A program made the position numbers and the translations under genes. Source: DASPKW01 sp038244055 (GTDB lineage Bacteria > Planctomycetota > Phycisphaerae > Tepidisphaerales > Tepidisphaeraceae). Taken from it: a stretch of DNA of 19,766 bases. Within the stretch, counting starts at the first letter, position 1. Every line of letters begins with the position of its first letter. The notes beneath the pieces are model-generated. The model had not been told where the DNA came from and searched no databases. It saw only the letters and a list, made by a program, of their open reading frames with translations. The DNA lies in assembly GCA_038244055.1 (NCBI GenBank), contig JBBRTW010000077.1, forward strand, positions 1-19,766, in the 5' to 3' direction. This document shows, one piece after another, positions 13,868 through 19,766 of the stretch.

Positions 13868-14742
13868 GGCGTGCCGGCCTTGGGATACGGCTCTTTGATG
13901 TTCGCGAACAGCGCCGCCCGATCGGCCGAGTTCAGCGGGGCGGCGGTGATGGTCAGTTCGCCATTTTTAGCATTCACGGTCGTCAATCGCAGCGGCAACT
14001 GCCCGCCACCAACGACCACGAAGATCACCGGCGGGCTGGACTGCCCATCGATCGACCGCAGAATCAACTTCGACAAAGCCGCCTGTGACGTGTTGAGGTT
14101 GCTGACGCCGGCCGAGTCCATCTTCGCCTGCGCCTGCAAGCCCGGCAGACCGGCGAGCAACTGCCCGACCAGTTTGTCGCGCTGCTTCGACAACATGACC
14201 TGCGGCAAGGGGAGACTTCCGAGCCGCACGCCTGTCATGTCGCAATGCAGCGCGCCCGCATCATCGAGCCTGGGCTCGAAGTAGACGCTCATCACCTTTT
14301 TGTACTCCGGAACCGTCCCCATCAGGATGATCTTTCCATCCTCAAATTTCAGATAGGGGTCGGCGAAATGGGCTTCGACCTTGCCGCGATCCTTGTAACT
14401 GCCCCACCATTTCCACAGCGAGGCGTTGAGTTCATCCTGGGTGAAGGTCACCGTCACCGCATCCACGGGCTGGGTTGCATCCGGGGGAACTGGCAGCCCG
14501 CGCTTGTGGGCAATCTGGCTGGCCGACTCAACCACCCGCGCCTTGTCGGCCATGCTGAGCAGTTGTGGAAGCTTCTGCGTATCGACGCGCCGGGCCGCCG
14601 CGTCGCGTTCCTCGGCCGACATCTCGGCCGGGTTGTACCCCTCCGGAGTGCGCGTGGTCAGGTGATACGCCACCCCCAACCCGGCGCCGCCGAGGATCAC
14701 GAGTATCGCAAGAACCTGAATAAGTCGTTTGAAAAACCGCAT
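13864..14742 (-). CDS. Membrane-anchored protein of unknown function
   Basis: A 292-aa protein with an N-terminal membrane anchor (KRLIQVLAILVILGGAGLGVAYHL, residues 5-28), then a charged linker and a globular outer domain. A VTVTFTQDELNASLWKWW stretch near residue 100 recalls the 'TxxELN' feature of small anchored proteins such as the DUF2140/YpmS type, but the likeness is short and I would not assign the family. The C-terminus is strand-rich (PPVIFVVVGGGQLPLRLTTVNAKNGELTITAAPL). It is predicted to face the periplasm. It is convergent with the methyltransferase, and the two stops overlap in TTAA (13864-13867). A TTTAAT -10-like box is at 14767-14772. Confidence 0.8.
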   Translation of the reverse strand: MRFFKRLIQVLAILVILGGAGLGVAYHLTTRTPEGYNPAEMSAEERDAAARRVDTQKLPQLLSMADKARVVESASQIAHKRGLPVPPDATQPVDAVTVTFTQDELNASLWKWWGSYKDRGKVEAHFADPYLKFEDGKIILMGTVPEYKKVMSVYFEPRLDDAGALHCDMTGVRLGSLPLPQVMLSKQRDKLVGQLLAGLPGLQAQAKMDSAGVSNLNTSQAALSKLILRSIDGQSSPPVIFVVVGGGQLPLRLTTVNAKNGELTITAAPLNSADRAALFANIKEPYPKAGTP

Positions 14743-14766
14743 GGTGTGTGTTGTACCGGAGCCTTC

Positions 14767-14794
14767 ATTAAAGTCGCTACAACCGTGACTGCAA
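14767..14794 (-). promoter_or_regulatory. Candidate promoter of the 13864-14742 gene
   Basis: On the minus strand TTTAAT (14767-14772, five of six to consensus) lies 16 nt downstream of TTGCAG (14789-14794, three of six). It would give a leader of roughly 20 nt. Tentative. Confidence 0.3.
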
Positions 14795-14852
14795 ATTGGG
14801 GACCGCCTGGCGAAAACCGGGCGATTTCTCGCTTGCAGCCGCCCGGCCGCGT

Positions 14853-14858
14853 TACAGT
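14853..14858 (+). promoter_or_regulatory. Candidate -10 (TACAGT) just upstream of the ATG at 14865
   Basis: TACAGT is followed by six bases and ATG, in the same CGCGTTACA context as at 12181. No -35 at normal spacing was found. This would imply a leaderless transcript. Confidence 0.3.
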
Positions 14859-14864
14859 GAACCC

Positions 14865-15257
14865 ATGGCGACCGCTATCAAGGCCGTTGAAGTCAAACGC
14901 GCCCAGCCGCGCGGCTGGAATCCCCGGCCGGCCGGCGAATCCGCCTCCGCCGCCCGCGCGACGGTGCCAGCGCCGGAAACCGCCTCCGACGCTTTCACAT
15001 TCTATGTCCGCCAAAATCTCGAAGCGCCGATCCTGCGATATTCCCAGCGCCTCAAGCTCCTCAAGCAGGCCCAGCGAATGGGGGTGGGCCGATTCGAAGC
15101 CAACCTGGTCATCGCAAGAGTCCTCCACGAACAAGGCATTGGCCAGGAAATTGAATACGGCCCGGACCAACCCAAAGGCGGATGGATGGCCCCACTGCTG
15201 ACGTTCATCATCGTGCAGGCGGCGATCCTGGGCGGGGCGTGGTGGATGCTGCGCTAA
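14865..15257 (+). CDS. Small C-terminally anchored membrane protein of planctomycete type
   Basis: I chose the ATG at 14865 (MATAIKAVEVKR), giving 130 aa. The in-frame ATG at 14796 would add 23 residues reading through the candidate promoter. After a disordered Pro/Ala-rich start comes a helical block AFTFYVRQNLEAPILRYSQRLKLLKQAQRMGVGRFEANLVIARVLHEQG (about residues 43-92), then a spacer and one membrane helix at the end (APLLTFIIVQAAILGGAWWML, 109-129). I have a memory of the 'GRFEANLIIA' block in other planctomycete proteins, but its function is unknown to me. It faces the cytosol if the tail anchor is inserted normally. It is divergent from 13864-14742. Confidence 0.75.
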   Translation: MATAIKAVEVKRAQPRGWNPRPAGESASAARATVPAPETASDAFTFYVRQNLEAPILRYSQRLKLLKQAQRMGVGRFEANLVIARVLHEQGIGQEIEYGPDQPKGGWMAPLLTFIIVQAAILGGAWWMLR

Positions 15258-15259
15258 TT

Positions 15260-15386
15260 GAAAACTAAAAACGAAAAACTTAACGCGGCGATGGCCATTT
15301 GAGCTGATCCAAGAGCGGCCGTAATGATTGATCGTTGAGTGCTTCAAACCGCGCTCCCCGCTTTAAGTTTTTAGTTTTTAGTTTTC
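15260..15386. repeat. Near-perfect 24-nt inverted arms between convergent genes
   Basis: The arms at 15260-15283 and 15363-15386 are reverse complements with a single mismatch, and are separated by 79 bp. They are A/T-rich in a GC-rich region and show a heptamer rhythm (TTTTTAG twice in the right arm). The left arm starts 3 bp after the stop of the 14865 gene, and the right arm ends 9 bp before the stop of the BatA/VWA gene, so the element fills the whole convergent gap. It may serve as a two-way terminator or be a small non-coding mobile element. Confidence 0.85.
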
Positions 15387-15395
15387 ATCCCGATC

Positions 15396-17408
15396 TCACA
15401 TATGCACCCGTCGCGTATACACCCACCACTCAATCAGCAGCATCGGCAGTGCCAGTAGCGCCAGCCACCACCACGCCTCGACGCGGGATTTGCCGGCCGA
15501 GGTGCGCGTCTCGCCGACGCCGCCGGGGGCCTGGTCGATCGGGATCAGATTCGATTCATTCGTATCCAGCAGATTCACCGCCAGCCGGTCGTACCCCGGC
15601 ACCGGCAGGTCCAGTTGATACAGCCCCGTTCGGTCCAGCGCCGGCAGAACAAAGTCTCCGCTGGCGGGAATCTTCACTTTGACCGTTCCGCCCGGCCCGC
15701 TGAGCCCGATCTCGGTGCGATCGCCCGCCACGCGCTTGATGTCGGCCAGCGGAATCCGCGGCGTCTCGCCCGGCGCGTACGACTCGCGCACATCCATCTC
15801 CGAGCCCAGAGCCAGGAATTGCAGCGCATCGAACATGAAGACCGGGAAGCTCATCTTGAGAGGCCAGTCCGACTGCATCAAGTCGAACCCGATGACCAGA
15901 TGCGTGCTCCGCCCCTCGCGCGATAGAACGATCAGCGGCCCCTTCGAGCCATCGACCAGGCGCTCGACGCCCATCGGCAAATCGAGCTTCATCGCATCTT
16001 CGACGTAGATCTTGCCCAGGCTCAGCCCGCGCAGCATCGGGTGATCGCGCTTCCAGTCGAGAACCGAATTGGCGTGCAAAAACTCCGGCCGCACGCCTTT
16101 TTTTGCCTGCTTGATCTTCGAGTTCGGCGGAATCGCGTTGAAGTACATGAAATTGCCGGTCAGGGGCATCCAGGTCGGCGCGTAGCGATCGTAGATGATC
16201 ACATCGTATTTCGGCGGCTTCTGCTCTTCGTAAGCCACCGGGTTGAGAACGTCGAACTCCTTAAGCTGGATGCTCCCGCGCAGTTTTTCGAGGTAGTAAT
16301 TGCCATCGGTCACCAGCAGCACCGACAGCGCCTTGGGCGGCGGCACGATCACATGCGCCCAGTCATCGGCCATCAGCGCATCGGGCGCTTTGGAGAGTTT
16401 CTCCAGCTTGATCACGGCCGAGGTCGTCAGATCGAGCTTGAATTCCACGCTGTCCTTGGCCGGGGGGCCGCCGCCGGCCTCATGGGCATGCCGCTTGGCC
16501 TCATCCCAGCGGTCGGGGTAGAGGTAAACGCCGGCCGAGGAGCGAAGCTCGAATTTGGGGTCGGGCGAGAACTCCGTCGCCACGCGCAGATTGACATCCG
16601 CCTCGACGGGATCGGGGCCGTAATTGGCAAGGCGCGCGAACACCTGCACCTCCGTCGGCCGCTCGTAATTCCGCTTGGCCGACAGGGCGACAATCGCGAC
16701 GTTGGGCGTATCATCCTTCCCGAACTTGTTGAACTTAAGCTCGCCGCGGAGAGTGAGATTCTGCGAATCCAGCGTCCGGCCATCGGAGTAAAGAAACACA
16801 TCCGGCTTGACGTTGGGGCGGTTCTGCTCGGGAATAAACGAAGACTGCGCCTCGGCCAGTTGATACGCCAGCTTGAGCCGACTGCGGCGATCGGTCTGCT
16901 CGATCGAATCGATGGCGTTGCGGAGGCGGGCGGTATCGGGCGTGAGCGGGCAGAGGGTCTCGGCCGACTCATCGAACGCGATCACGCAGGCGTTGTCGTC
17001 GCGGCTCATCGCATCGACGAGCTCGCGGGCCATCCGCTTGGCCTCCTCGAGGCGGGTCTTCTTGCCTTTTTCATCGCCATCCTTGGCCGCCATGGAGGCG
17101 GAACGATCGATGAGAATGACCGTGAGCTTCCCCGGCTTCTGGCTGGCATTGACGACGGGGCGGGTGAGAGCCAGGCAAAGCAGCGCCAGCAGCATGAGCT
17201 GGAGCAGCAACAGCAGATTCCGGCGGAGTTTCTGGAAGGGCGAGTTGACCTGCAAATCCTGGACGGCCTTCTTCCAGAGAAGGGTCGATGAAACCGCCAT
17301 CTCGCGCCGGCGCAGCTTGAGGAAATAAAGCACCAGCAGCGCCGGCACTGCGATGGCAGCCGCGATCGCGCCGGCCCAGGGGGTGATGAAAGTGGGGAAC
17401 CAGGTCAT
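15396..17408 (-). CDS. BatA-domain and von Willebrand factor A (VWA) domain membrane protein
   Basis: The 670-aa protein opens with the BatA N-terminal module: a membrane helix (residues 10-30), LRRREMAVSSTLLWKKAVQDLQVNSPFQKLRRNLLLLLQLMLLALLCLALTRPV with a second helix near 64-82. A VWA domain with the MIDAS motif DRSAS (Asp101, Ser103, Ser105) follows. A middle part (about 350-560) holds VLLVTDGNYYLEKLR and YDVIIYDRYAPTWMP, like the glutamine-amidotransferase-like folds in long planctomycete Bat proteins. The end has one more membrane helix (about 645-662). The family works with MoxR AAA+ ATPases and DUF58 proteins in the envelope, possibly in metal insertion or protein complex maturation. 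Its usual partner DUF58 is next upstream but separated by the four-helix-bundle gene. Confidence 0.93.
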   Translation of the reverse strand: MTWFPTFITPWAGAIAAAIAVPALLVLYFLKLRRREMAVSSTLLWKKAVQDLQVNSPFQKLRRNLLLLLQLMLLALLCLALTRPVVNASQKPGKLTVILIDRSASMAAKDGDEKGKKTRLEEAKRMARELVDAMSRDDNACVIAFDESAETLCPLTPDTARLRNAIDSIEQTDRRSRLKLAYQLAEAQSSFIPEQNRPNVKPDVFLYSDGRTLDSQNLTLRGELKFNKFGKDDTPNVAIVALSAKRNYERPTEVQVFARLANYGPDPVEADVNLRVATEFSPDPKFELRSSAGVYLYPDRWDEAKRHAHEAGGGPPAKDSVEFKLDLTTSAVIKLEKLSKAPDALMADDWAHVIVPPPKALSVLLVTDGNYYLEKLRGSIQLKEFDVLNPVAYEEQKPPKYDVIIYDRYAPTWMPLTGNFMYFNAIPPNSKIKQAKKGVRPEFLHANSVLDWKRDHPMLRGLSLGKIYVEDAMKLDLPMGVERLVDGSKGPLIVLSREGRSTHLVIGFDLMQSDWPLKMSFPVFMFDALQFLALGSEMDVRESYAPGETPRIPLADIKRVAGDRTEIGLSGPGGTVKVKIPASGDFVLPALDRTGLYQLDLPVPGYDRLAVNLLDTNESNLIPIDQAPGGVGETRTSAGKSRVEAWWWLALLALPMLLIEWWVYTRRVHM

Positions 17409-17419
17409 GTACTCAATTC

Positions 17420-17466
17420 CGAATGACGAATTTCTGAATGACGAATCAAGAATAAATGAACAATGT
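17420..17466. repeat. Left arm of the inverted repeat around the four-helix-bundle gene
   Basis: A/T-rich tract with repeated GAATGACGAAT and AATGAACAATG elements, just upstream of the BatA/VWA start. In reverse complement, the tract at 17861-17910 carries the same elements in the same order with small gaps: AATGACGAAT, then GAATG(A/G)CGAATCAA, then AATGAACAA. Confidence 0.75.
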
Positions 17467-17472
17467 CCAAAT

Positions 17473-17862
17473 TCATTTTACCAACTTCGTACGCTTCCGG
17501 ATCGCGCCAGAGATCAGATTCAACTCCTTCGCCTCCTGCCAGAACAACCGGATTTGCTCTTTTCGGCTGGGTTCCGCGGCAGCCAGCATTCGAAGCCAAT
17601 GCAGTGTTTCGCGTGACTCTTTACGGCAGAAGCCTATCTTGTGCCGGAAGTCCTTTCGGGATTCCGCATCATCGGCTTCGCAATAGTTTGCGCCGATGCT
17701 GGTGGCAGCGCGAACCAACTGTGAGACCAGGATCGTGTTGACAACATCCAGCACGATCGACTTCGCAAAAACGACGACCGACTCGCCAAACCGCGCCGTT
17801 CGCTCTTCAAGATCGAACGGCTTCTGAACGGTGCCCAAAACTGGAGGGTTATCGTTGGTCAT
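17473..17862 (-). CDS. Four-helix-bundle protein (23S rRNA intervening-sequence protein type)
   Basis: The 129-aa product is helical and carries the family's recognisable pieces: DLEERTARFGESVVVFAKSI near the start, LVSQLVRAATSIGANYCEADDAESRKDFRHKIGFCRKESRETLHWLRML in the middle (residues 46-93), and a C-terminal helix EAKELNLISGAIRKR. It belongs to the small proteins once named S23 or IVP, found in intervening sequences of 23S rRNA genes and also stand-alone; related Avd proteins act in diversity-generating retroelements. The surface is basic, fitting nucleic-acid binding. There is no rRNA or reverse transcriptase here. It lies between DUF58 (stop 17909) and BatA/VWA (start 17408), which are usually adjacent, and is bordered by inverted repeats, so I infer an inserted cassette. 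The start codon sits in the right arm; no Shine-Dalgarno. Confidence 0.93.
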   Translation of the reverse strand: MTNDNPPVLGTVQKPFDLEERTARFGESVVVFAKSIVLDVVNTILVSQLVRAATSIGANYCEADDAESRKDFRHKIGFCRKESRETLHWLRMLAAAEPSRKEQIRLFWQEAKELNLISGAIRKRTKLVK

Positions 17863-17910
17863 TTGTTCATTGGTAGTTGATTCGCCATTCTGATTTCGCC
17901 ATTCGTCATT
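17861..17910. repeat. Right arm of the inverted repeat around the four-helix-bundle gene
   Basis: Reverse-complement partner of 17420-17466 and including the start codon of the four-helix-bundle gene. Direct target-site duplications are not evident outside the arms. Confidence 0.75.
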
Positions 17911-18841
17911 AGCCCAGCAGGCCTCGCTCGCGAAGATAATTCAACACCAGCGTATCAAACGGCACCGCCGTACTGGTGAACAAATACGTCCCGCCGCGCC
18001 GCGTCAGGTAATCCTTGAGTTGCAGGCAGTAGGCGTTCAGATTCTCCTTGTACTTCTTGATCAGCGGCTGGGTGATCGACACCTCCGCCATGTCATCATC
18101 TTCCATATCGCGCAGTTTCAGATCGCCCTGCAGGTTCGGCTCGATCTCCTGCGGCGCCAGCGCCTGCACCGCGAAGAGGTCGTAGCGCCCGCCGGCGATG
18201 TAACGCAGGCCGTTTTCAAAGCCTTCCTTGACGAAGAAATCGGAAAGCACCACGCACACGCCCTTATTGCGGTGCTGCAGCGCGAAGCGCCGGCACGCGG
18301 CCGTGAAATTGCTCGGGCCCTCGGGTTTGAGCTTGTCGATGAAGTTCATCATCTGGTTGACTTTGGTGCGCCCGCGCAGGCCGCCCGTTTCGGTCACCAC
18401 GCCATCGGCGAAGGCGATGATGTTCACGCGGTTGTAGTTGACCAGCCCGACATAGGCGAGGGCGGCCGCCACCTGCTTGAAATAGAACGCCTTGTTGGGC
18501 TCGCCAAAATCGCACGATTTGGAGACATCGATCAGGAGGTAGAGCGAGAGGTCTTCCTCCTCCAGAAATAGCTTGAGAAACAGCTTTTCGAGACGCGCGT
18601 AGATATTCCAGTCGATAAACCGCAGGTCATCTCCGCTCACGTAATTGCGAAAATCCGCGAACTCCACCGATTGCCCGCGCCGCTTGGAGCGCCGCTCTCC
18701 CTTCATTTTCCCGGCCAGCAGTTTGCGGCTGGTCACATCGAGCTGGTCCAGCCGGGCCATAAAGTCCGAAGAGAGAAGCTGGCCCTTTTTGGGAGGGATG
18801 GTGATGGGGGCGGGAGGAGTTGGGGAAATTGGTGCGGGCAT
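17909..18841 (-). CDS. DUF58 domain protein (MoxR/Bat-associated)
   Basis: I use the ATG at 18841 (310 aa; MPAPISPTPP...), with GGAG 10 nt upstream; the TTG at 18850 would sit directly on that GGAG. After a Pro-rich start, the DUF58 signature appears: GQSVEFADFRNYVSGDDLRFIDWNIYARLEKLFLKLF (residues 56-92). A VWA-like part follows with DVSKS (Asp105, Ser107, Ser109), VCVVLSDFF near 195-205 and a C-terminal LKDYLTRRGGTYLFTSTAVPFDTLVLNYLRERGLL. The family is regularly encoded directly after a MoxR ATPase and before Bat proteins. Here the gene just upstream is the toxin hicA, 16 nt away, and no MoxR is seen. It is cytosolic or membrane-peripheral, without membrane helices. Confidence 0.95.
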   Translation of the reverse strand: MPAPISPTPPAPITIPPKKGQLLSSDFMARLDQLDVTSRKLLAGKMKGERRSKRRGQSVEFADFRNYVSGDDLRFIDWNIYARLEKLFLKLFLEEEDLSLYLLIDVSKSCDFGEPNKAFYFKQVAAALAYVGLVNYNRVNIIAFADGVVTETGGLRGRTKVNQMMNFIDKLKPEGPSNFTAACRRFALQHRNKGVCVVLSDFFVKEGFENGLRYIAGGRYDLFAVQALAPQEIEPNLQGDLKLRDMEDDDMAEVSITQPLIKKYKENLNAYCLQLKDYLTRRGGTYLFTSTAVPFDTLVLNYLRERGLLG

Positions 18842-18857
18842 CTCAGGCAAGCTCCAT

Positions 18858-19100
18858 TCATCCGAAAAGCGCTTCCATCATATCAGGCAACGACCGTCCA
18901 AAATGCCGGGCCACGCCGGCGACTATATGATTCAGTGTGCCGACGCGAACCGGATTGTGCGCGGGAACAGTCACATGATCCTGACCACTTAGTTGCGTCG
19001 TCAAGCGAATATGACTGCCGCTTTGGCGAACCACATAATATCCAAACCGTGCCAGTGCTCGAACGACTTCCTGTGCGGATTTGTCGCGAGGAGTTTTCAC
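18858..19100 (-). CDS. hicA: HicA family toxin (mRNA interferase-like)
   Basis: The 80-aa protein fits HicA in size and sequence: MKTPRDKSAQEVVRALARFGYYVVRQSGSHIRL with catalytic-type His30 in GSH, then HVTVPAHNPVRVGTLNHIVAGV. HicA toxins are double-stranded RNA-binding-fold mRNA interferases. The start is GTG at 19100, overlapping the hicB stop by 4 bp (GTGA), which indicates translational coupling in antitoxin-toxin order. The key His is present, so the toxin should be active. It ends 16 nt before the DUF58 start. Confidence 0.9.
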   Translation of the reverse strand: MKTPRDKSAQEVVRALARFGYYVVRQSGSHIRLTTQLSGQDHVTVPAHNPVRVGTLNHIVAGVARHFGRSLPDMMEALFG

Positions 19101-19306
19101 AGCGCTAGAACCTCATCGTGGATGAAATGCAGACGAATTCGCTTCGGCATCTCCTCGGGCAGATCGAAATGGCATCGAATCGCATCGCGCACCATTTCAT
19201 CAAGTTCGGCTCGGGAGTCCGCCTGCGTGTAAATGCCGTGGCCAATCGCATGGGCGACAAAACCACCATCTTCTTCCTGCTCTACGACAAATATCAATTC
19301 GTCCAT
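19097..19306 (-). CDS. hicB: HicB-like antitoxin
   Basis: A 69-aa protein from the ATG at 19306 (the frame also has a TTG at 19333, less likely). MDELIFVVEQEEDGGFVAHAIGHGIYTQADSRAELDEMVRDAIRCHF is the HicB fold with its usual strand-strand-helix pattern, ending IRLHFIHDEVLAL. It has no added DNA-binding domain, so autoregulation through this protein alone is uncertain. Proteins of this exact type are often misnamed '2-oxoisovalerate dehydrogenase' in databases; there is no such enzyme here. Its adjacency to hicA makes the antitoxin role the best reading. Confidence 0.88.
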   Translation of the reverse strand: MDELIFVVEQEEDGGFVAHAIGHGIYTQADSRAELDEMVRDAIRCHFDLPEEMPKRIRLHFIHDEVLAL

Positions 19307-19373
19307 CGCAAACTCGCTTTCAAGTGCATCCAATCAATCACGACCGGAAACGGCCGGACGAGCGTTCACCGGT

Positions 19374-19571
19374 TCATCCATTCAACACTTCAATCTCGCC
19401 GCCATGCTTCTTCCCATTAATCAGCCGCGCGACCTCCTCGGCCTTCTTCCGGGTCCGGCAGACGATTTCAAACTTCATCTTTCCATCCTTCCCGTTCCAC
19501 ACCGCATACGCGCCGCCCAGCGCCATCATGACGCGGACTTTGCCGATGTTGGGGGGGATCGTGTATTTCAT
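19374..19571 (-). CDS. Small hypothetical protein, 65 aa
   Basis: MKYTIPPNIGKVRVMMALGGAYAVWNGKDGKMKFEIVCRTRKKAEEVARLINGKKHGGEIEVLNG. It has two short strands and a helix with a basic end; the segment FEIVCRTRKKAEEVARLIN looks like a compact alpha/beta fold. I do not recognise the family. The frame is open to 19670 and an ATG at 19613 would add 14 residues and overlap the upstream gene's end by 13 bp; I prefer the ATG at 19571 but neither has a clear Shine-Dalgarno. It is 67 bp upstream of hicB and in the same direction. Confidence 0.6.
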   Translation of the reverse strand: MKYTIPPNIGKVRVMMALGGAYAVWNGKDGKMKFEIVCRTRKKAEEVARLINGKKHGGEIEVLNG

Positions 19572-19600
19572 ATCGCAATGACGATCAGCAGCCGTCTCAC

Positions 19601-19766
19601 TCAAATCATCCATTTGCAGGGCGCCGCCAGCACCACGATCATGGCCAGGCCGACCAGAACAAACATCCACTCGCCTCGCTGGTTGACGGGTCGCGGCGCA
19701 GGCGGAGGAGTTTGGTAATCCAATTGAACCGGTCTCGTTCCAGATCCGATTGACTCATAGTTTATC
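19601..19766 (-). CDS. Small single-pass membrane protein (probably 5' partial or TTG start)
   Basis: A frame open from the right edge ends at 19601-19603. From the TTG at 19723 it reads LDYQTPPPAPRPVNQRGEWMF and then a membrane helix VLVGLAMIVVLAAP and a short CKWMI tail (40 aa). The reading frame upstream of the TTG has no stop before the window edge, so a longer N-terminus is possible. A Pro-rich cytosolic start and a terminal helix are seen in many small planctomycete proteins, but the function is unknown. Confidence 0.5.
   Translation of the reverse strand, partial: INYESIGSGTRPVQLDYQTPPPAPRPVNQRGEWMFVLVGLAMIVVLAAPCKWMI

Noticed and set aside
15260..15386. Insertion sequence ends
   Set aside because: The 79 bp between the arms cannot encode a transposase and no target duplication is evident; kept only as an inverted repeat.
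16041..17291. 416-aa plus-strand open frame
   Set aside because: Antisense shadow of the BatA/VWA gene, whose domains are unmistakable on the minus strand.
17473..17862. Diversity-generating retroelement (Avd-like accessory gene)
   Set aside because: No reverse transcriptase and no template/variable repeat pair is visible in the window; the protein fits the stand-alone four-helix-bundle type.
19097..19306. 2-oxoisovalerate dehydrogenase subunit
   Set aside because: Proteins like this often carry that name in databases, but the size and fold pattern are HicB and a hicA partner overlaps it.

Overview
The window looks like a chromosomal piece of a Planctomycetota bacterium, most likely from the Phycisphaerae. 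The GC content is high and genes have weak Shine-Dalgarno signals. Several gene types are typical of the PVC group: a c-type heme domain of the Pirellula/Verrucomicrobium type behind helical repeats, a large secreted protein with a 'GDWDKGL' block, a BatA/VWA protein next to a DUF58 protein, and a remnant of the 'WVRSYW ... YDLR ... CPECG' small membrane protein family. This placement is inference from family content; there is no rRNA or other marker gene in the window.

Layout. Position 1-1317 (+) is the C-terminal part of a heme-domain protein and converges on a block of minus-strand genes: a large secreted beta-rich protein (1327-3384), a type I phosphodiesterase/phosphatase-like protein (3560-5185), an SDR oxidoreductase (5668-6420), a secreted parallel beta-helix protein (6526-8745), SpoVR (8907-10442) and a family 4 glycosyltransferase (10525-11706). 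From 11841 to 12425 lie a small lipoprotein gene, a micro-ORF and a broken planctomycete-type membrane/zinc-ribbon gene. An orphan N6-adenine DNA methyltransferase follows (12422-13867, +). A membrane-anchored protein (13864-14742, -) is convergent with it and shares a TTAA stop overlap. A small membrane protein (14865-15257, +) comes next. The right quarter is one minus-strand series. Read in transcription order it is a small membrane protein (partial), a 65-aa protein, hicB, hicA, DUF58, a four-helix-bundle gene and BatA/VWA.

How genes work together. DUF58 and BatA/VWA normally belong to the MoxR-DUF58-Bat group, a chaperone-like, membrane-associated VWA system. Here hicBA sits directly upstream of DUF58, and a four-helix-bundle gene is wedged between DUF58 and BatA, flanked by imperfect inverted repeats. 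No MoxR ATPase is visible. Other genes appear to be single-gene units, several with plausible -10 elements.

The most interesting signal is a set of short-period, unrelated-sequence tandem tracts (7-bp, once 8-bp) scattered over the window. They include 22 consecutive heptamers immediately after the SDR stop codon, an inverted pair of octamer tracts, two heptamer tracts inside the methyltransferase reading frame, near-perfect 24-nt inverted arms between two convergent genes, and the arms around the four-helix-bundle gene. The sequences differ but the style is shared, which suggests one generating process active in this genome.
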